Assembly (NCBI GenBank): GCA_023422835.1
Contig: JAFAGI010000004.1
Span: 1 to 64,000, forward strand
Origin: Bacteroidota bacterium
GTDB lineage: Bacteria > Bacteroidota > Bacteroidia > Chitinophagales > Chitinophagaceae
DNA length: 64,000 nt
Reading direction: 5' to 3'
The notes under the pieces are model-generated. The model made no database searches. It saw nothing but the letters and a program-made list of their open reading frames with translations, and was not told where the DNA came from. Of the stretch, positions 27,524 to 36,095 are shown one piece after another; within the stretch, counting starts at the first letter, position 1; each line of letters starts with the position of its first letter. Both the position numbers and the translations under genes were made by a program.

Positions 27524-28501
27524 ATGATTTTACAAAGAAGAAACAGGATTCTGAGGCGCAATGCCGCTATCAGGAGCCTGGTCGCAGAAACAACTTTAAC
27601 AGCCAACGATTTTATTCTACCCGTTTTTATTGATGAAGGAAAAGATGTGGAGATTGAAATCCCTTCCATGCCAGGCATTTACAGGAGGTCGCTTGATAAA
27701 ACCGTAGCCGAAGTGAAAGATTGCCGGAACCTCGGCATTAAAAGTGTACTGCTGTTTGTAAAATGTGATGATCAGCTGAAAGACAATACCGGCAGGGAAA
27801 GCTGGAACAAAGATGGGCTGATGCAGCAAAGCATCAGGGCTATAAAAGATGCAGTGCCTGAAATGGTAGTGATGACCGACGTAGCGCTGGATCCTTATTC
27901 TGAATATGGCCACGACGGCATTGTAAAAAATGGCGAAATTGTAAACGACGAAACCGTGGAGGCCCTTACAAGAATGAGCCTCTCTCATGCAGAAGCAGGC
28001 GCAGACTTTATTGCACCCAGCGATATGATGGACGGCCGCATCGGTGCATTACGTATGGCACTGGAAGAAAACAATTACAGCCACGTAGGCATTATGTCTT
28101 ACAGCGCTAAATATGCCAGTTGCTTTTACGGCCCCTTCCGCGATGCGCTCGACAGTGCACCGGGTTTTGGCGATAAAAAAACTTACCAGATGAATCCGGC
28201 CAACAGGCTCGAGGCCATCAATGAGATGCTGCAGGACGAAGACCAGGGCGCTGATATTGTGATGGTAAAGCCTGCCATGGCTTACCTCGATATTATCCGT
28301 GAAATACGCGAAAACACTACACTTCCCGTTAGCGCCTACCACGTGAGCGGAGAATATGCCATGATAAAAGCTGCCGCAAAGATGGGCTGGCTCAATGAAG
28401 AGAAAGCTGTACTGGAAAGTTTACTGTCCATCAAAAGAGCGGGAGCAGGCCTCATTGCCACTTACTTTGCCAAATATGCAGCAAGGTTGCTGCAGGAATA
28501 A
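27524..28501 (+). CDS. hemB: Delta-aminolevulinic acid dehydratase (porphobilinogen synthase)
   Basis: The 325-residue enzyme condenses two 5-aminolevulinate molecules to porphobilinogen in tetrapyrrole synthesis. The two Schiff-base lysines are Lys196 in SYSAKYAS and Lys249 in VMVKPAMAY. The metal segment DVALDPYSEYGHDG lacks the cysteines of zinc-type enzymes, which points to the magnesium-type class. Length and N-terminus (RRNRILRRNAAIRSL) are typical. No other haem gene is adjacent. Confidence 0.96.
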   Translation: MILQRRNRILRRNAAIRSLVAETTLTANDFILPVFIDEGKDVEIEIPSMPGIYRRSLDKTVAEVKDCRNLGIKSVLLFVKCDDQLKDNTGRESWNKDGLMQQSIRAIKDAVPEMVVMTDVALDPYSEYGHDGIVKNGEIVNDETVEALTRMSLSHAEAGADFIAPSDMMDGRIGALRMALEENNYSHVGIMSYSAKYASCFYGPFRDALDSAPGFGDKKTYQMNPANRLEAINEMLQDEDQGADIVMVKPAMAYLDIIREIRENTTLPVSAYHVSGEYAMIKAAAKMGWLNEEKAVLESLLSIKRAGAGLIATYFAKYAARLLQE

Positions 28502-28509
28502 GGCATCGC

Positions 28510-29385
28510 TTATTTTTCCTTACTTTCCCTCTCTATTTCGTGCAACACAGATGGCGGAAGCTGCAGGGATGGCTTCTCTGTAATGATGGTATTATCACCA
28601 CGTTTAGAAATGATCACGGTAATATTGTCATTGGGAATGTCGAAGAAAATATTTGTTTTATAAATGTTGCAGCGCCGTGTTTTGCATGCGCTCACATTAT
28701 AAATGTTTCCTTCCTTAACTTCAAAAGGCTCTTCCACTATCCAGTTTTCCTGCAGGTTTGCCATATCGGTTTTGCCAAGCAGCGTTTCAAGCCTGTTCCT
28801 GATTACCGCGAATTTAAATAGCTGCACATCGCTGGCCTTCTTACCTATAAACCCTTTCAGGAAGCCCATTTGCTGTTTAGTGCTGTCGAATGCAGCCGAA
28901 GGTGTGTCTGTCATTTCATAGCTGCCGATAATAGATGCCTTGCCGATACAGAATTTAGCAAGCACATCTTTATCCCTGAACCTTGTGGAGAAAACATCTA
29001 ACGTTCTTCTTTGTTTCTGCGGAAGCATTGCTATGTACATCTGGGCTGTATCTATACCGGTGGTGATGTAGGTGAAAAGCGTATCGTTGCGTGTAACTGC
29101 TTTGGTGGTGAGTGAACAGCTATCCTTCCCGCCGGACATCACGGTAATGAAGTTGAGTAAATACTGGCCTTCCACGCTGTCTTTTCTTATTTCCAGTTTT
29201 ATTCTGAGCCCTTCTGGGGTAGTCTCTGTAATGCTGGGGTTAAAATATTCTCCTACAAAATCAACCGGGCCTTTCGCTTTCGGGGGCAATGTATCCATAA
29301 CCACTTCACCAGTTGAAGGTACATCGTTGTCTCCGCAACTTGTGAAGTATAGAGCCATAAGCATTATCAGGCAAAGCTGTTTCAT
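28510..29385 (-). CDS. Lipoprotein of unknown function
   Basis: I take the ATG encoding MKQLCLIMLMALYFTSC, because a lipobox ends at Cys17; an in-frame ATG 54 bases upstream would hide the signal. The 291-residue protein is mostly beta-strand-like and polar. I recognise no domain. It contains a pair of cysteines in ACKTRRCNIY. The gene converges on hemB with an 8-base gap and no obvious terminator between them. Confidence 0.7.
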   Translation of the reverse strand: MKQLCLIMLMALYFTSCGDNDVPSTGEVVMDTLPPKAKGPVDFVGEYFNPSITETTPEGLRIKLEIRKDSVEGQYLLNFITVMSGGKDSCSLTTKAVTRNDTLFTYITTGIDTAQMYIAMLPQKQRRTLDVFSTRFRDKDVLAKFCIGKASIIGSYEMTDTPSAAFDSTKQQMGFLKGFIGKKASDVQLFKFAVIRNRLETLLGKTDMANLQENWIVEEPFEVKEGNIYNVSACKTRRCNIYKTNIFFDIPNDNITVIISKRGDNTIITEKPSLQLPPSVLHEIERESKEK

Positions 29386-29550
29386 TTTATTTATCTGTTT
29401 AACCGGCCGTATGGAACAGATCGCGCCTAGTGAGTACATTTTGTACGATTATTCCTGCGACACTAATTTTTCTCCGGCAGTTTTGAAGAAATAGTTTACT
29501 AAATCCGTTGTTCTTCGGAATAGGCTAAAATAATAAATTAATCATATACC

Positions 29551-30060
29551 TCAATACATTTTACCTGTCTTTTTTTCCAACTCTATTATCCGGCAGTTTT
29601 TTACCTGCCTGGCATCGATTTCAAACTTCACCAGCGTCTGCACTTTATGCCATCCCTGTATGCCGCATGCACCGGGATTTATGTGCAGGCATTGCAACTT
29701 ATCGTCGTACATGATTTTTAGTATGTGCGAGTGGCCGCTGATAAAAAGCAAGGGCCTTTCGCGAATAATGGTTTCTTTAACGCCCTGCGCATATTTGTTG
29801 GGATATCCTCCGATATGCTTCATGTAAACTTTTACCTCCTCACACATAAAAATATTTTCCAGCGGGAACTCAGTGCAAATTTTCGGGTTGTCTATATTGC
29901 CATATACGCCACGCAGGGGTTTGAACTCTTTCAGCGCATCTATCAGCCCCGGGCTGCCGAAATCGCCCGCATGCCACACCTCATCACAATCTGCAAAATA
30001 CTTAAAAACACCGTCAGGCAAAAAACTGTGCGTATCCGATAATAAGCCAATGGTTTTCAT
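29551..30060 (-). CDS. YfcE/MJ0936-type metallophosphoesterase
   Basis: The 169-residue protein has the metal-binding motifs of small calcineurin-like phosphodiesterases: D9-x-H11 (SDTHS), GD at 32-33, GNIDN with Asn55, and GHSH at 109-112. The family hydrolyses phosphodiesters in the cytoplasm; the physiological substrate is unknown. It diverges from clpP1 across about 245 bases that hold AT-rich repeats. Confidence 0.9.
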   Translation of the reverse strand: MKTIGLLSDTHSFLPDGVFKYFADCDEVWHAGDFGSPGLIDALKEFKPLRGVYGNIDNPKICTEFPLENIFMCEEVKVYMKHIGGYPNKYAQGVKETIIRERPLLFISGHSHILKIMYDDKLQCLHINPGACGIQGWHKVQTLVKFEIDARQVKNCRIIELEKKTGKMY

Positions 30061-30097
30061 AAAACGAAGCTACGGAGGATTTGTGAATGGTGAATGG

Positions 30098-30187
30098 TAA
30101 AATGTGAGAAGTGGGTGGTGAACGATGAATTGTAAATGGTAAATGGTGATTCGCAATCTGTAATTTGTAATCTGAAATCTGCAATTC
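30098..30187 (+). repeat. AT-rich short-unit repeat, family 2, copy 1
   Basis: A run of related units (GAATTGTAAATGGTAAATGG, then CAATCTGTAATTTGTAATC and close variants) lies in the gap upstream of clpP1. The same words recur at 31018-31143 and, inverted, at 46076-46162. It looks like intergenic repeat DNA that spreads by slippage and recombination. Confidence 0.65.
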
Positions 30188-30305
30188 CTCTAAAGAAAGC
30201 CTGCCTTTTTGGCGCAACTTATTTTTTTGCATAAAATTTGAGTTGTAAGTTTGAATATATTAAAAAATGAAGCCTGCCTTCATCACAAGATAAAACAACA
30301 ATCAT

Positions 30306-30992
30306 ATGGATTTAGGAAAAGAATTTGAAAAATATGCAGTGAAAGAACGCCGCATCAGCAGCGCTACCCTGCATAACTATGGATATAATTTCACCAACCT
30401 TACACCGTACATTATCGAGGAGCGTCCGCTGAACGTGGCGTCAATGGATGTTTTCAGCCGCCTGATGATGGACCGCATCATCTTCATGGGAGAAGCGGTG
30501 AACGATTATGTAGCCAATATTGTTACTGCACAGTTATTGTTTTTAGACAGTACTGACAGAACACGCGATATTCAGATGTACATCAATAGCCCCGGAGGCA
30601 GCATCTATGCAGGCCTGGGCATTTATGATACTATGCAGTTTGTAAGCCCGGATGTGGCCACCATCTGTACCGGCATGGCAGCCAGCATGGGCGCGGTGCT
30701 GATGGCAGCCGGCGTAAAAGGCAAACGCAGCGCACTGAAACACAGCCGCATTATGATACACCAGCCGAGCGGCGCCATCGGCGGCCAGGCCTCAGACATA
30801 CAGATACGCGCACAGGAAATCAAAAAGCTGCGCAATGAACTGGATGAAATTATCTCCTTCCACAGCGGACAAGACGTGGCAACCGTGGCTAAAGACCGCG
30901 ACCGTGACTTCTGGATGACGGCGCAGGAAGCTAAAGAGTACGGGTTGATAGACGAAGTGTTGGTAAGCAACCCGAGAAAATCTCAAGAGTAG
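30306..30992 (+). CDS. clpP: ATP-dependent Clp protease proteolytic subunit ClpP (paralogue 1)
   Basis: The 228-residue serine peptidase has the full triad: Ser127 in GMAASMGA, His152 in RIMIHQPSG, and Asp197 in AKDRDRDFW. An N-terminal extension of about 30 residues precedes the usual ClpP body. ClpP forms tetradecameric proteolytic rings that work with ClpX. A second ClpP and ClpX follow. A -7-like TAAGTTTG lies at 30246-30253. Trigger factor, often upstream of clpP elsewhere, is not here. Confidence 0.95.
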   Translation: MDLGKEFEKYAVKERRISSATLHNYGYNFTNLTPYIIEERPLNVASMDVFSRLMMDRIIFMGEAVNDYVANIVTAQLLFLDSTDRTRDIQMYINSPGGSIYAGLGIYDTMQFVSPDVATICTGMAASMGAVLMAAGVKGKRSALKHSRIMIHQPSGAIGGQASDIQIRAQEIKKLRNELDEIISFHSGQDVATVAKDRDRDFWMTAQEAKEYGLIDEVLVSNPRKSQE

Positions 30993-31017
30993 AGGAAAGA
31001 ATTTAATTGACATTGGA

Positions 31018-31143
31018 TAATGGAAAGTCGAGAGTGGGGGAAGAAAATGTGAAATGTAAGAAGTGAGAATGGTAAATAGAGTGAGGGGAATTATCCGTTT
31101 ATACGCTGTAATCTGTAATTTGTAATCTGCAATTTGTAATTTT
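31018..31143 (+). repeat. AT-rich short-unit repeat, family 2, copy 2
   Basis: The gap between clpP1 and clpP2 contains GTGAAATGTAAGAAGTGAGA followed by CTGTAATCTGTAATTTGTAA-type units, in the same orientation as copy 1. The two copies bracket clpP1 as direct repeats. Confidence 0.65.
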
Positions 31144-31155
31144 AAAAAAATAAAA

Positions 31156-31809
31156 ATGAACCTGTTATATAAAAACCCGTTTCTGAATGAAGGTGATGAC
31201 GACGACAATGAAGACAATCCCGATGAAATGGAAAGCAATGTAAAACCCGATCCGCAATCTTCCTTTATCTTAAAAAAGCAGGAAGAACTTTTCCTTAAGA
31301 AAAGAGATGTGTACCTTTGGGGCCCGGTAGATGATAAATCTGCCAGGGAAATTGTAGCTAAATTGCTTCTGCTTGATTCGGACAGACCCGGCGAAGAAAT
31401 AAAGTTTTTCATCAACAGCCCGGGAGGCATAGTTACCAGCGGCATGGTCATCTACGATACCATTAAAATGCTGCATTCGCCTGTAAGCACCATCTGCATG
31501 GGACTGGCTGCCAGCATGGGTTCCATCTTACTCAGCGCCGGCGAGAAAGGAAAAAGGTATATTTTTCCTCATGGCGAAGTAATGATACACCAGCCGAGCA
31601 TTGGTGGTTATTTCCAGGCAACCTCTGCCGATATTGAAATTCAGGCAGAACAAATAGAAAAGACCAAGCAATTGAGCGCAAGGATCTTGGCGGAAAATTG
31701 CGGCAAGCCGGTAGAACAGATACTGAAAGATTTCGACAGGGACTTCTGGCTTGATGCAGAGCACGCGATCAGCTACGGCATCGTAGACGCCGTGCTCGAA
31801 AAATTATAA
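31156..31809 (+). CDS. clpP: ATP-dependent Clp protease proteolytic subunit ClpP (paralogue 2)
   Basis: The 217-residue protein has Ser120 in GLAASMGS, His145 in EVMIHQPS, and Asp192 in LKDFDRDFW, so the triad is complete. It has an unusual very acidic N-terminal stretch (EGDDDDNEDNPDEMES at 12-27). ClpX follows 8 bases after its stop. Two intact paralogues may form mixed rings; this is inference. Confidence 0.95.
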   Translation: MNLLYKNPFLNEGDDDDNEDNPDEMESNVKPDPQSSFILKKQEELFLKKRDVYLWGPVDDKSAREIVAKLLLLDSDRPGEEIKFFINSPGGIVTSGMVIYDTIKMLHSPVSTICMGLAASMGSILLSAGEKGKRYIFPHGEVMIHQPSIGGYFQATSADIEIQAEQIEKTKQLSARILAENCGKPVEQILKDFDRDFWLDAEHAISYGIVDAVLEKL

Positions 31810-31817
31810 AATAAAAA

Positions 31818-33062
31818 ATGGCAACGAAAAAAAATATTTCCTGCTCCTTTTGCGGAAGGCCGCGCGCAGAAGTAAAAATACTTATTTCAGGCATGGACAA
31901 TGCCCATATCTGCGAGAACTGCGTGGAGAATGCATCGGAGATCATTACCCAGGAACTGGAACTCAACAATAAATTAAAAAAATCTTCTTTAAAGCTCACC
32001 ATACAAAAACCGGTAGAAATAAAGAAATTCCTTGACCAGTATGTGATTGGCCAGGACGATGCTAAGAAAATACTTTCCGTGGCCGTCTACAATCACTACA
32101 AAAGAATATTGCAGAGATCTACTGAAGATACCGATGAGGTTGAGATTGAGAAATCAAACATCATCATGGTGGGCGAGACAGGCACAGGAAAAACATTGCT
32201 GGCAAAAACTATTGCACGCTTACTGAACGTGCCCTTTGCCATTGCAGACGCTACCGTGTTTACAGAAGCCGGATATGTGGGCGAAGATGTGGAGAGTATG
32301 CTTACCCGCTTATTGCAGGCATGTGATTATGATGAGCAGGCAGCCGAGCGCGGCATCGTTTTCGTAGATGAAATTGATAAGATTGCACGGAAGAACGACA
32401 ACCCGTCTATCACCCGCGATGTAAGCGGCGAAGGCGTGCAGCAGGGGTTGCTAAAAATGCTGGAAGGCACCGATGTGCTGGTACCTCCGCAGGGAGGCAG
32501 GAAGCATCCCGAGCAAAAAATGATCAAGATGAATACACGCAACATTCTCTTTGTTTGCGGCGGCGCCTTCGATGGCATCGAGAAAATTATTGCAAGAAGA
32601 ATTAATACCAACGCTATAGGTTTTGGCGTAAACAAAGAACAACAGGAGCAACAAAAGAAAAACCTGCTGCAATTTGTAAACCCTACCGACCTGAAATCCT
32701 ATGGCCTCATACCTGAATTGCTGGGCCGATTACCGGTAGTAACACACCTGGACCCGCTCGACAGGAACGTCCTGCGCCGCATCATTACCGAGCCAAAAAA
32801 CAGCCTGATAAAACAATACACCAAATTGTTCGAGATGGAAGGCATTAAACTTACCGTAGAAGATGAAGCCTTGGATTTCATGGTAGAGAAGGCGCTGGAG
32901 TTTAAACTGGGCGCACGCGGCCTCAGAAGCATTGTAGAGTATACGCTCAACGATGCCATGTTTGACCTGCCCGGTACGGATACCAAAGATTTCCACGTAA
33001 CTTACGACTATGCCAGGCAGCAGTTTGAAAAAAGCAAGCTCGGCATGTTGGGCGCGGCATAA
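31818..33062 (+). CDS. clpX: ATP-dependent Clp protease ATP-binding subunit ClpX
   Basis: The 414-residue AAA+ unfoldase has the N-terminal zinc finger (Cys9, Cys12, Cys32, Cys35), Walker A GETGTGKT at 119-126, Walker B VFVDEID at 181-187, and the ClpX-typical [12 protein letters not shown]. It feeds substrates to ClpP. It is tightly spaced behind clpP2 and followed by a strong terminator. Length and motifs are standard. Confidence 0.97.
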   Translation: MATKKNISCSFCGRPRAEVKILISGMDNAHICENCVENASEIITQELELNNKLKKSSLKLTIQKPVEIKKFLDQYVIGQDDAKKILSVAVYNHYKRILQRSTEDTDEVEIEKSNIIMVGETGTGKTLLAKTIARLLNVPFAIADATVFTEAGYVGEDVESMLTRLLQACDYDEQAAERGIVFVDEIDKIARKNDNPSITRDVSGEGVQQGLLKMLEGTDVLVPPQGGRKHPEQKMIKMNTRNILFVCGGAFDGIEKIIARRINTNAIGFGVNKEQQEQQKKNLLQFVNPTDLKSYGLIPELLGRLPVVTHLDPLDRNVLRRIITEPKNSLIKQYTKLFEMEGIKLTVEDEALDFMVEKALEFKLGARGLRSIVEYTLNDAMFDLPGTDTKDFHVTYDYARQQFEKSKLGMLGAA

Positions 33063-33084
33063 GCCATATAAATACGTATTGTAC

Positions 33085-33114
33085 TGCGAAGCGCATCCCT
33101 GCTTCGCATTTTTT
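33085..33114 (+). terminator. Rho-independent terminator after clpX
   Basis: TGCGAAGC and GCTTCGCA form an 8-bp stem around an 8-base loop, followed by six T. Confidence 0.88.
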
Positions 33115-33384
33115 ATGTATTGACTTTGGGAAGCGTGCTGTAGTTTGATAAAGCTTAATGCCGGACAGCATCTCCATTACCCTACTCAAAAAAGCATAGG
33201 ATTGCCATGCTTTTCTTTTTAATTCATAACTATCCGGATGACAAGCAACCGAAAATATGTGTCTGGGCCCCATTATTAAAAACCACAATCATCCAAGCCT
33301 GGCGTAAGTTTGCCGGCCCGTCTGTTGTTTCATATGAAATCTATAGTACCATTGTTAAACTTTTATATCTTAATAGCTGCTTCA
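33115..33384. other. Gap between clpX and the decayed PUL
   Basis: This stretch contains a second hairpin (AAAAGCAT with ATGCTTTT at 33190-33214, T-rich after it) and otherwise nothing I can assign. The frames crossing it do not resemble known proteins. Confidence 0.5.
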
Positions 33385-34440
33385 TTAGTAGCCAGGATTC
33401 TGTTTAAGAGCAGGATTTACGGCGATTTGCTGACTTGGGAAGGCATAAACCAACTCTTTCGGCTTGCCCGACTCTGGCTTAGTCTCCCAGCTGCCCAAAA
33501 ACTTATTGTATCTGATAAGGTCTTGTCTTCTCCAACCTTCCCAGTACAATTCGCGTCCTCTTTCGTCTAATAAATTGTCTAAGGTAAGCGATAGCAATGC
33601 TGCAGCACCCCGGGTATTTCTAATACCATTCACAATAGCCAATGCCTCGGCAGCGGTACCCGCACCGCCCCTAAGTATAGCTTCTGCTTTCATTAGTAAT
33701 ACATCAGCATAGCGGTATATCACCCAATCATTATTTTTTTGACCTGCTTTTGAAGCATAATCATATGCATATTTCAAAACTCTTATACCTGCCGTTTCTA
33801 AAGTGCTTCCAGATGTTCTCAAAGTAATTTCCGGAGTGAAACTAAGGGTTTGCGTTGACGGGTTTCTGGCCATAAGCAGCGCTCCTGTTGCTAAGTTGTA
33901 TTGCTGTCCGACTAAAAAACCGACTGTCTTATTTTTCGCCGGATTTGGTTTATCGAAGCCTGTATAACGGTAGTCAAAGCCAAGCCTTTCGTCGCCGGCA
34001 CTGAATTTATTGTAGAAGGCGCTTAAAGTGGCCCAACCATTCCAGCCTCCGGGATTCATATTGTAATGCGCAATTGTGTTGTAGGTATTTCCCTCACTTC
34101 CTCCCCGTACACCTTCTTTATTATAGAGTGTAAAGATATTTTCGGTAGATTTCTCGTCGTTGTCTGGGGCAAAGTTATCAAAATACTTTCCCGGCAGAGA
34201 GATGGTGTATCCGGTAATTTGGTTTGCTAATTCAATCACTTTGTTCATGTCATCCGGTAGAAAATTTGGAGACTCACGGTTTAAAAAAGCTCCCCGGTTC
34301 AAGTATACTTTCATCAAAAGCACTCTTGCAGCGTTTTGACTAGCTACAAATGCAGGGACGCCTGATGGCAGGTCAGGCATTATCTCGTTCACTTCTTTTA
34401 TTATAAAATCCAAGCCCTCTTTATATGAAAGGTTCATCGC
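33385..34440 (-). pseudogene. SusD/RagB gene missing its N-terminal part
   Basis: The frame from about 34437 gives about 350 residues matching the C-terminal two-thirds of a SusD protein: SYKEGLDFIIKEVNEIMPDL, NAARVLLMKVYLNRG, KYFDNFAPDN, then WEGWRRQDLIRYNKF and NPALKQNPGY at the end. The lipoprotein signal and about the first 200 residues are absent. Upstream the sequence passes directly into a FAD-oxidoreductase gene, so a deletion has fused the two. No SusC gene is adjacent. Confidence 0.85.
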
Positions 34441-36062
34441 CAATATCTTTGTTATATCGCTCATCGCTGGAATGAAGGTCGATATGCCAGGAGCAGGGAA
34501 AGGCAGCATCAGCAAACGTTTTATTATTTCTGAAGTCATCAGCCGTTAAAATTACATCTCCCAATAGCCTTCTTGATTCTCTTTTCCCTGCAATATATGC
34601 TGCCCAACCTAACCTGTGATTTGGATATAATTTATCTACATTTTTTAAAGTCCCAAGCTCCGTACATTGCCCTGAAATTAAGGTCTCTAATCAGTTCTAT
34701 ATCTGTAATAGGATTTTTATTAAACCCGCTTTCCCAGAACCACCCACCTAGGTTTCCCAAAGGATCGCTACTACCCCATTGGCCTTTATAATTTTTTCTA
34801 CCTGGGAAAGGCTTATCGCTCAAATCTATCGCCCACGGGCAACGCGGAAATGGCTGTTGTGTATCTCCGTTTTCAAATTGTGCAGTTAGAGCATCTTTAT
34901 CCTTGCATTCGCATTGTAAAACATCCTTTTTATCAGCGGCGTCCATTACATTCCAAAGGTTAGATATTCCCATAATATCTGCCGGGGCCATTTTGTAATC
35001 GGCGCCGGCCATATAACCTACTGCAACATCACCAGTACAATCTGCAAAAATTTCGACTTTATTTTTTTTTGTATTGCTGTACGTGTATTTTGAATAGTTA
35101 GTGATGAGATATAGCTTTCTTTCTTTTCAACGCTGATGACTCTTTCATTTAATAATAAAGTGATATTAGGCTCGGCTACAACAACACGTAATTTACGTTC
35201 ATCATCAAAATATTTACCCGCAATGGCATTTCTGCTACCATGAATTTTTGGTGCATTAGAAGGTGTGATCTCATCTACTATACTGCCAATATTTAAAAAC
35301 GGCTGTTGTCGTGTTATACCTTCAGGCCATACCCTTACTTCGGAGCTACCATTACCGCTCAAAACCGGCCTGTCCTGAATCAATGCCACTTTAAAGCCAT
35401 TTCTTGCAGCGGATAAGGCTGCGCAAGTACCGGCAAGTCCACCACCGGCTACTACGAAATCGTAACTGCCGCCATTTGAAGGCTGAGAGGGAAGGTTTAG
35501 CATTATTCTGCGAAAACGTGTAAAGGGCATCCTTTTCGTTTACAGGCATGAATTGAAGGTCTTTACAAAAAAGAATGGCTTCGCAACGGCCTTCAAAACC
35601 TGTAAGGTCGTGTAAGGCAATGGTAGCTTTTTTTGTTACGCGAACTATACCACCGTCATGCCAATGCCAGTCTGCACTTTTAGTACCAAAGGTTTCTTTA
35701 ACTGCTATACCATTTATTAATATCTGAAATTTGCCTGGCGCACCAGGAGCTTTCCAAGGAGCTACCCAATCTTTGGTTCGCACCCATAATCTGTATGCTC
35801 CGGCAGAAGGAAACGTTATTTCTGTAACCGCATCTTTAACAGGAATTCCTAAGCCGTGTGCCAAGAGATAGGGAGATCCCATAATATCCATAGATTGTTG
35901 GTCTAATTCCCAACCGCCATAGTCGGTAAAACTTTCCGCTTCCAAAAAAACAAACCGGCCATCAATCCCTTTTTTATTACGACTGCTTAATACCGTTTTC
36001 GGAGAAGCCAGCAATAAGAGCGCTGTATTTCCTGCAAATCCTATGAATTGTTTTCTATTCAT
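34421..36062 (-). pseudogene. Frameshifted and 3'-truncated FAD-dependent oxidoreductase gene
   Basis: Translation in pieces gives a secreted N-terminus (MNRKQFIGFAGNTALLLL), a beta-rich module (LEAESFTDYGG), then the FAD-binding GGGLAGTCAALSAARNGFKV. Later come FADCTGDVAVGYMAGADYKM and RESRRLLGD. Three frame changes break it: near 35490, at a 9-T run (35062-35070), and at a 6-T run (34641-34646). The last recognisable part, HIDLHSSDERYNKDIGDEPF, ends at about 34425 where SusD sequence begins. Two breaks lie in homopolymers and could be sequencing errors, but the 3' truncation cannot. Confidence 0.85.
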
Positions 36063-36095
36063 GATTAGACTATATTAACGATAGCTTAAAAATTT

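Noticed and set aside
30098..31143. CRISPR-like array of short repeats around clpP1
   Set aside because: The units are imperfect, only about 7-20 bases long, without unique spacers of even length, and no cas gene is near.
33385..36062. Explaining the whole FAD/SusD damage as sequencing error
   Set aside because: Homopolymer errors could cause two frame changes but not the loss of about 200 SusD residues or the switch between unrelated families.
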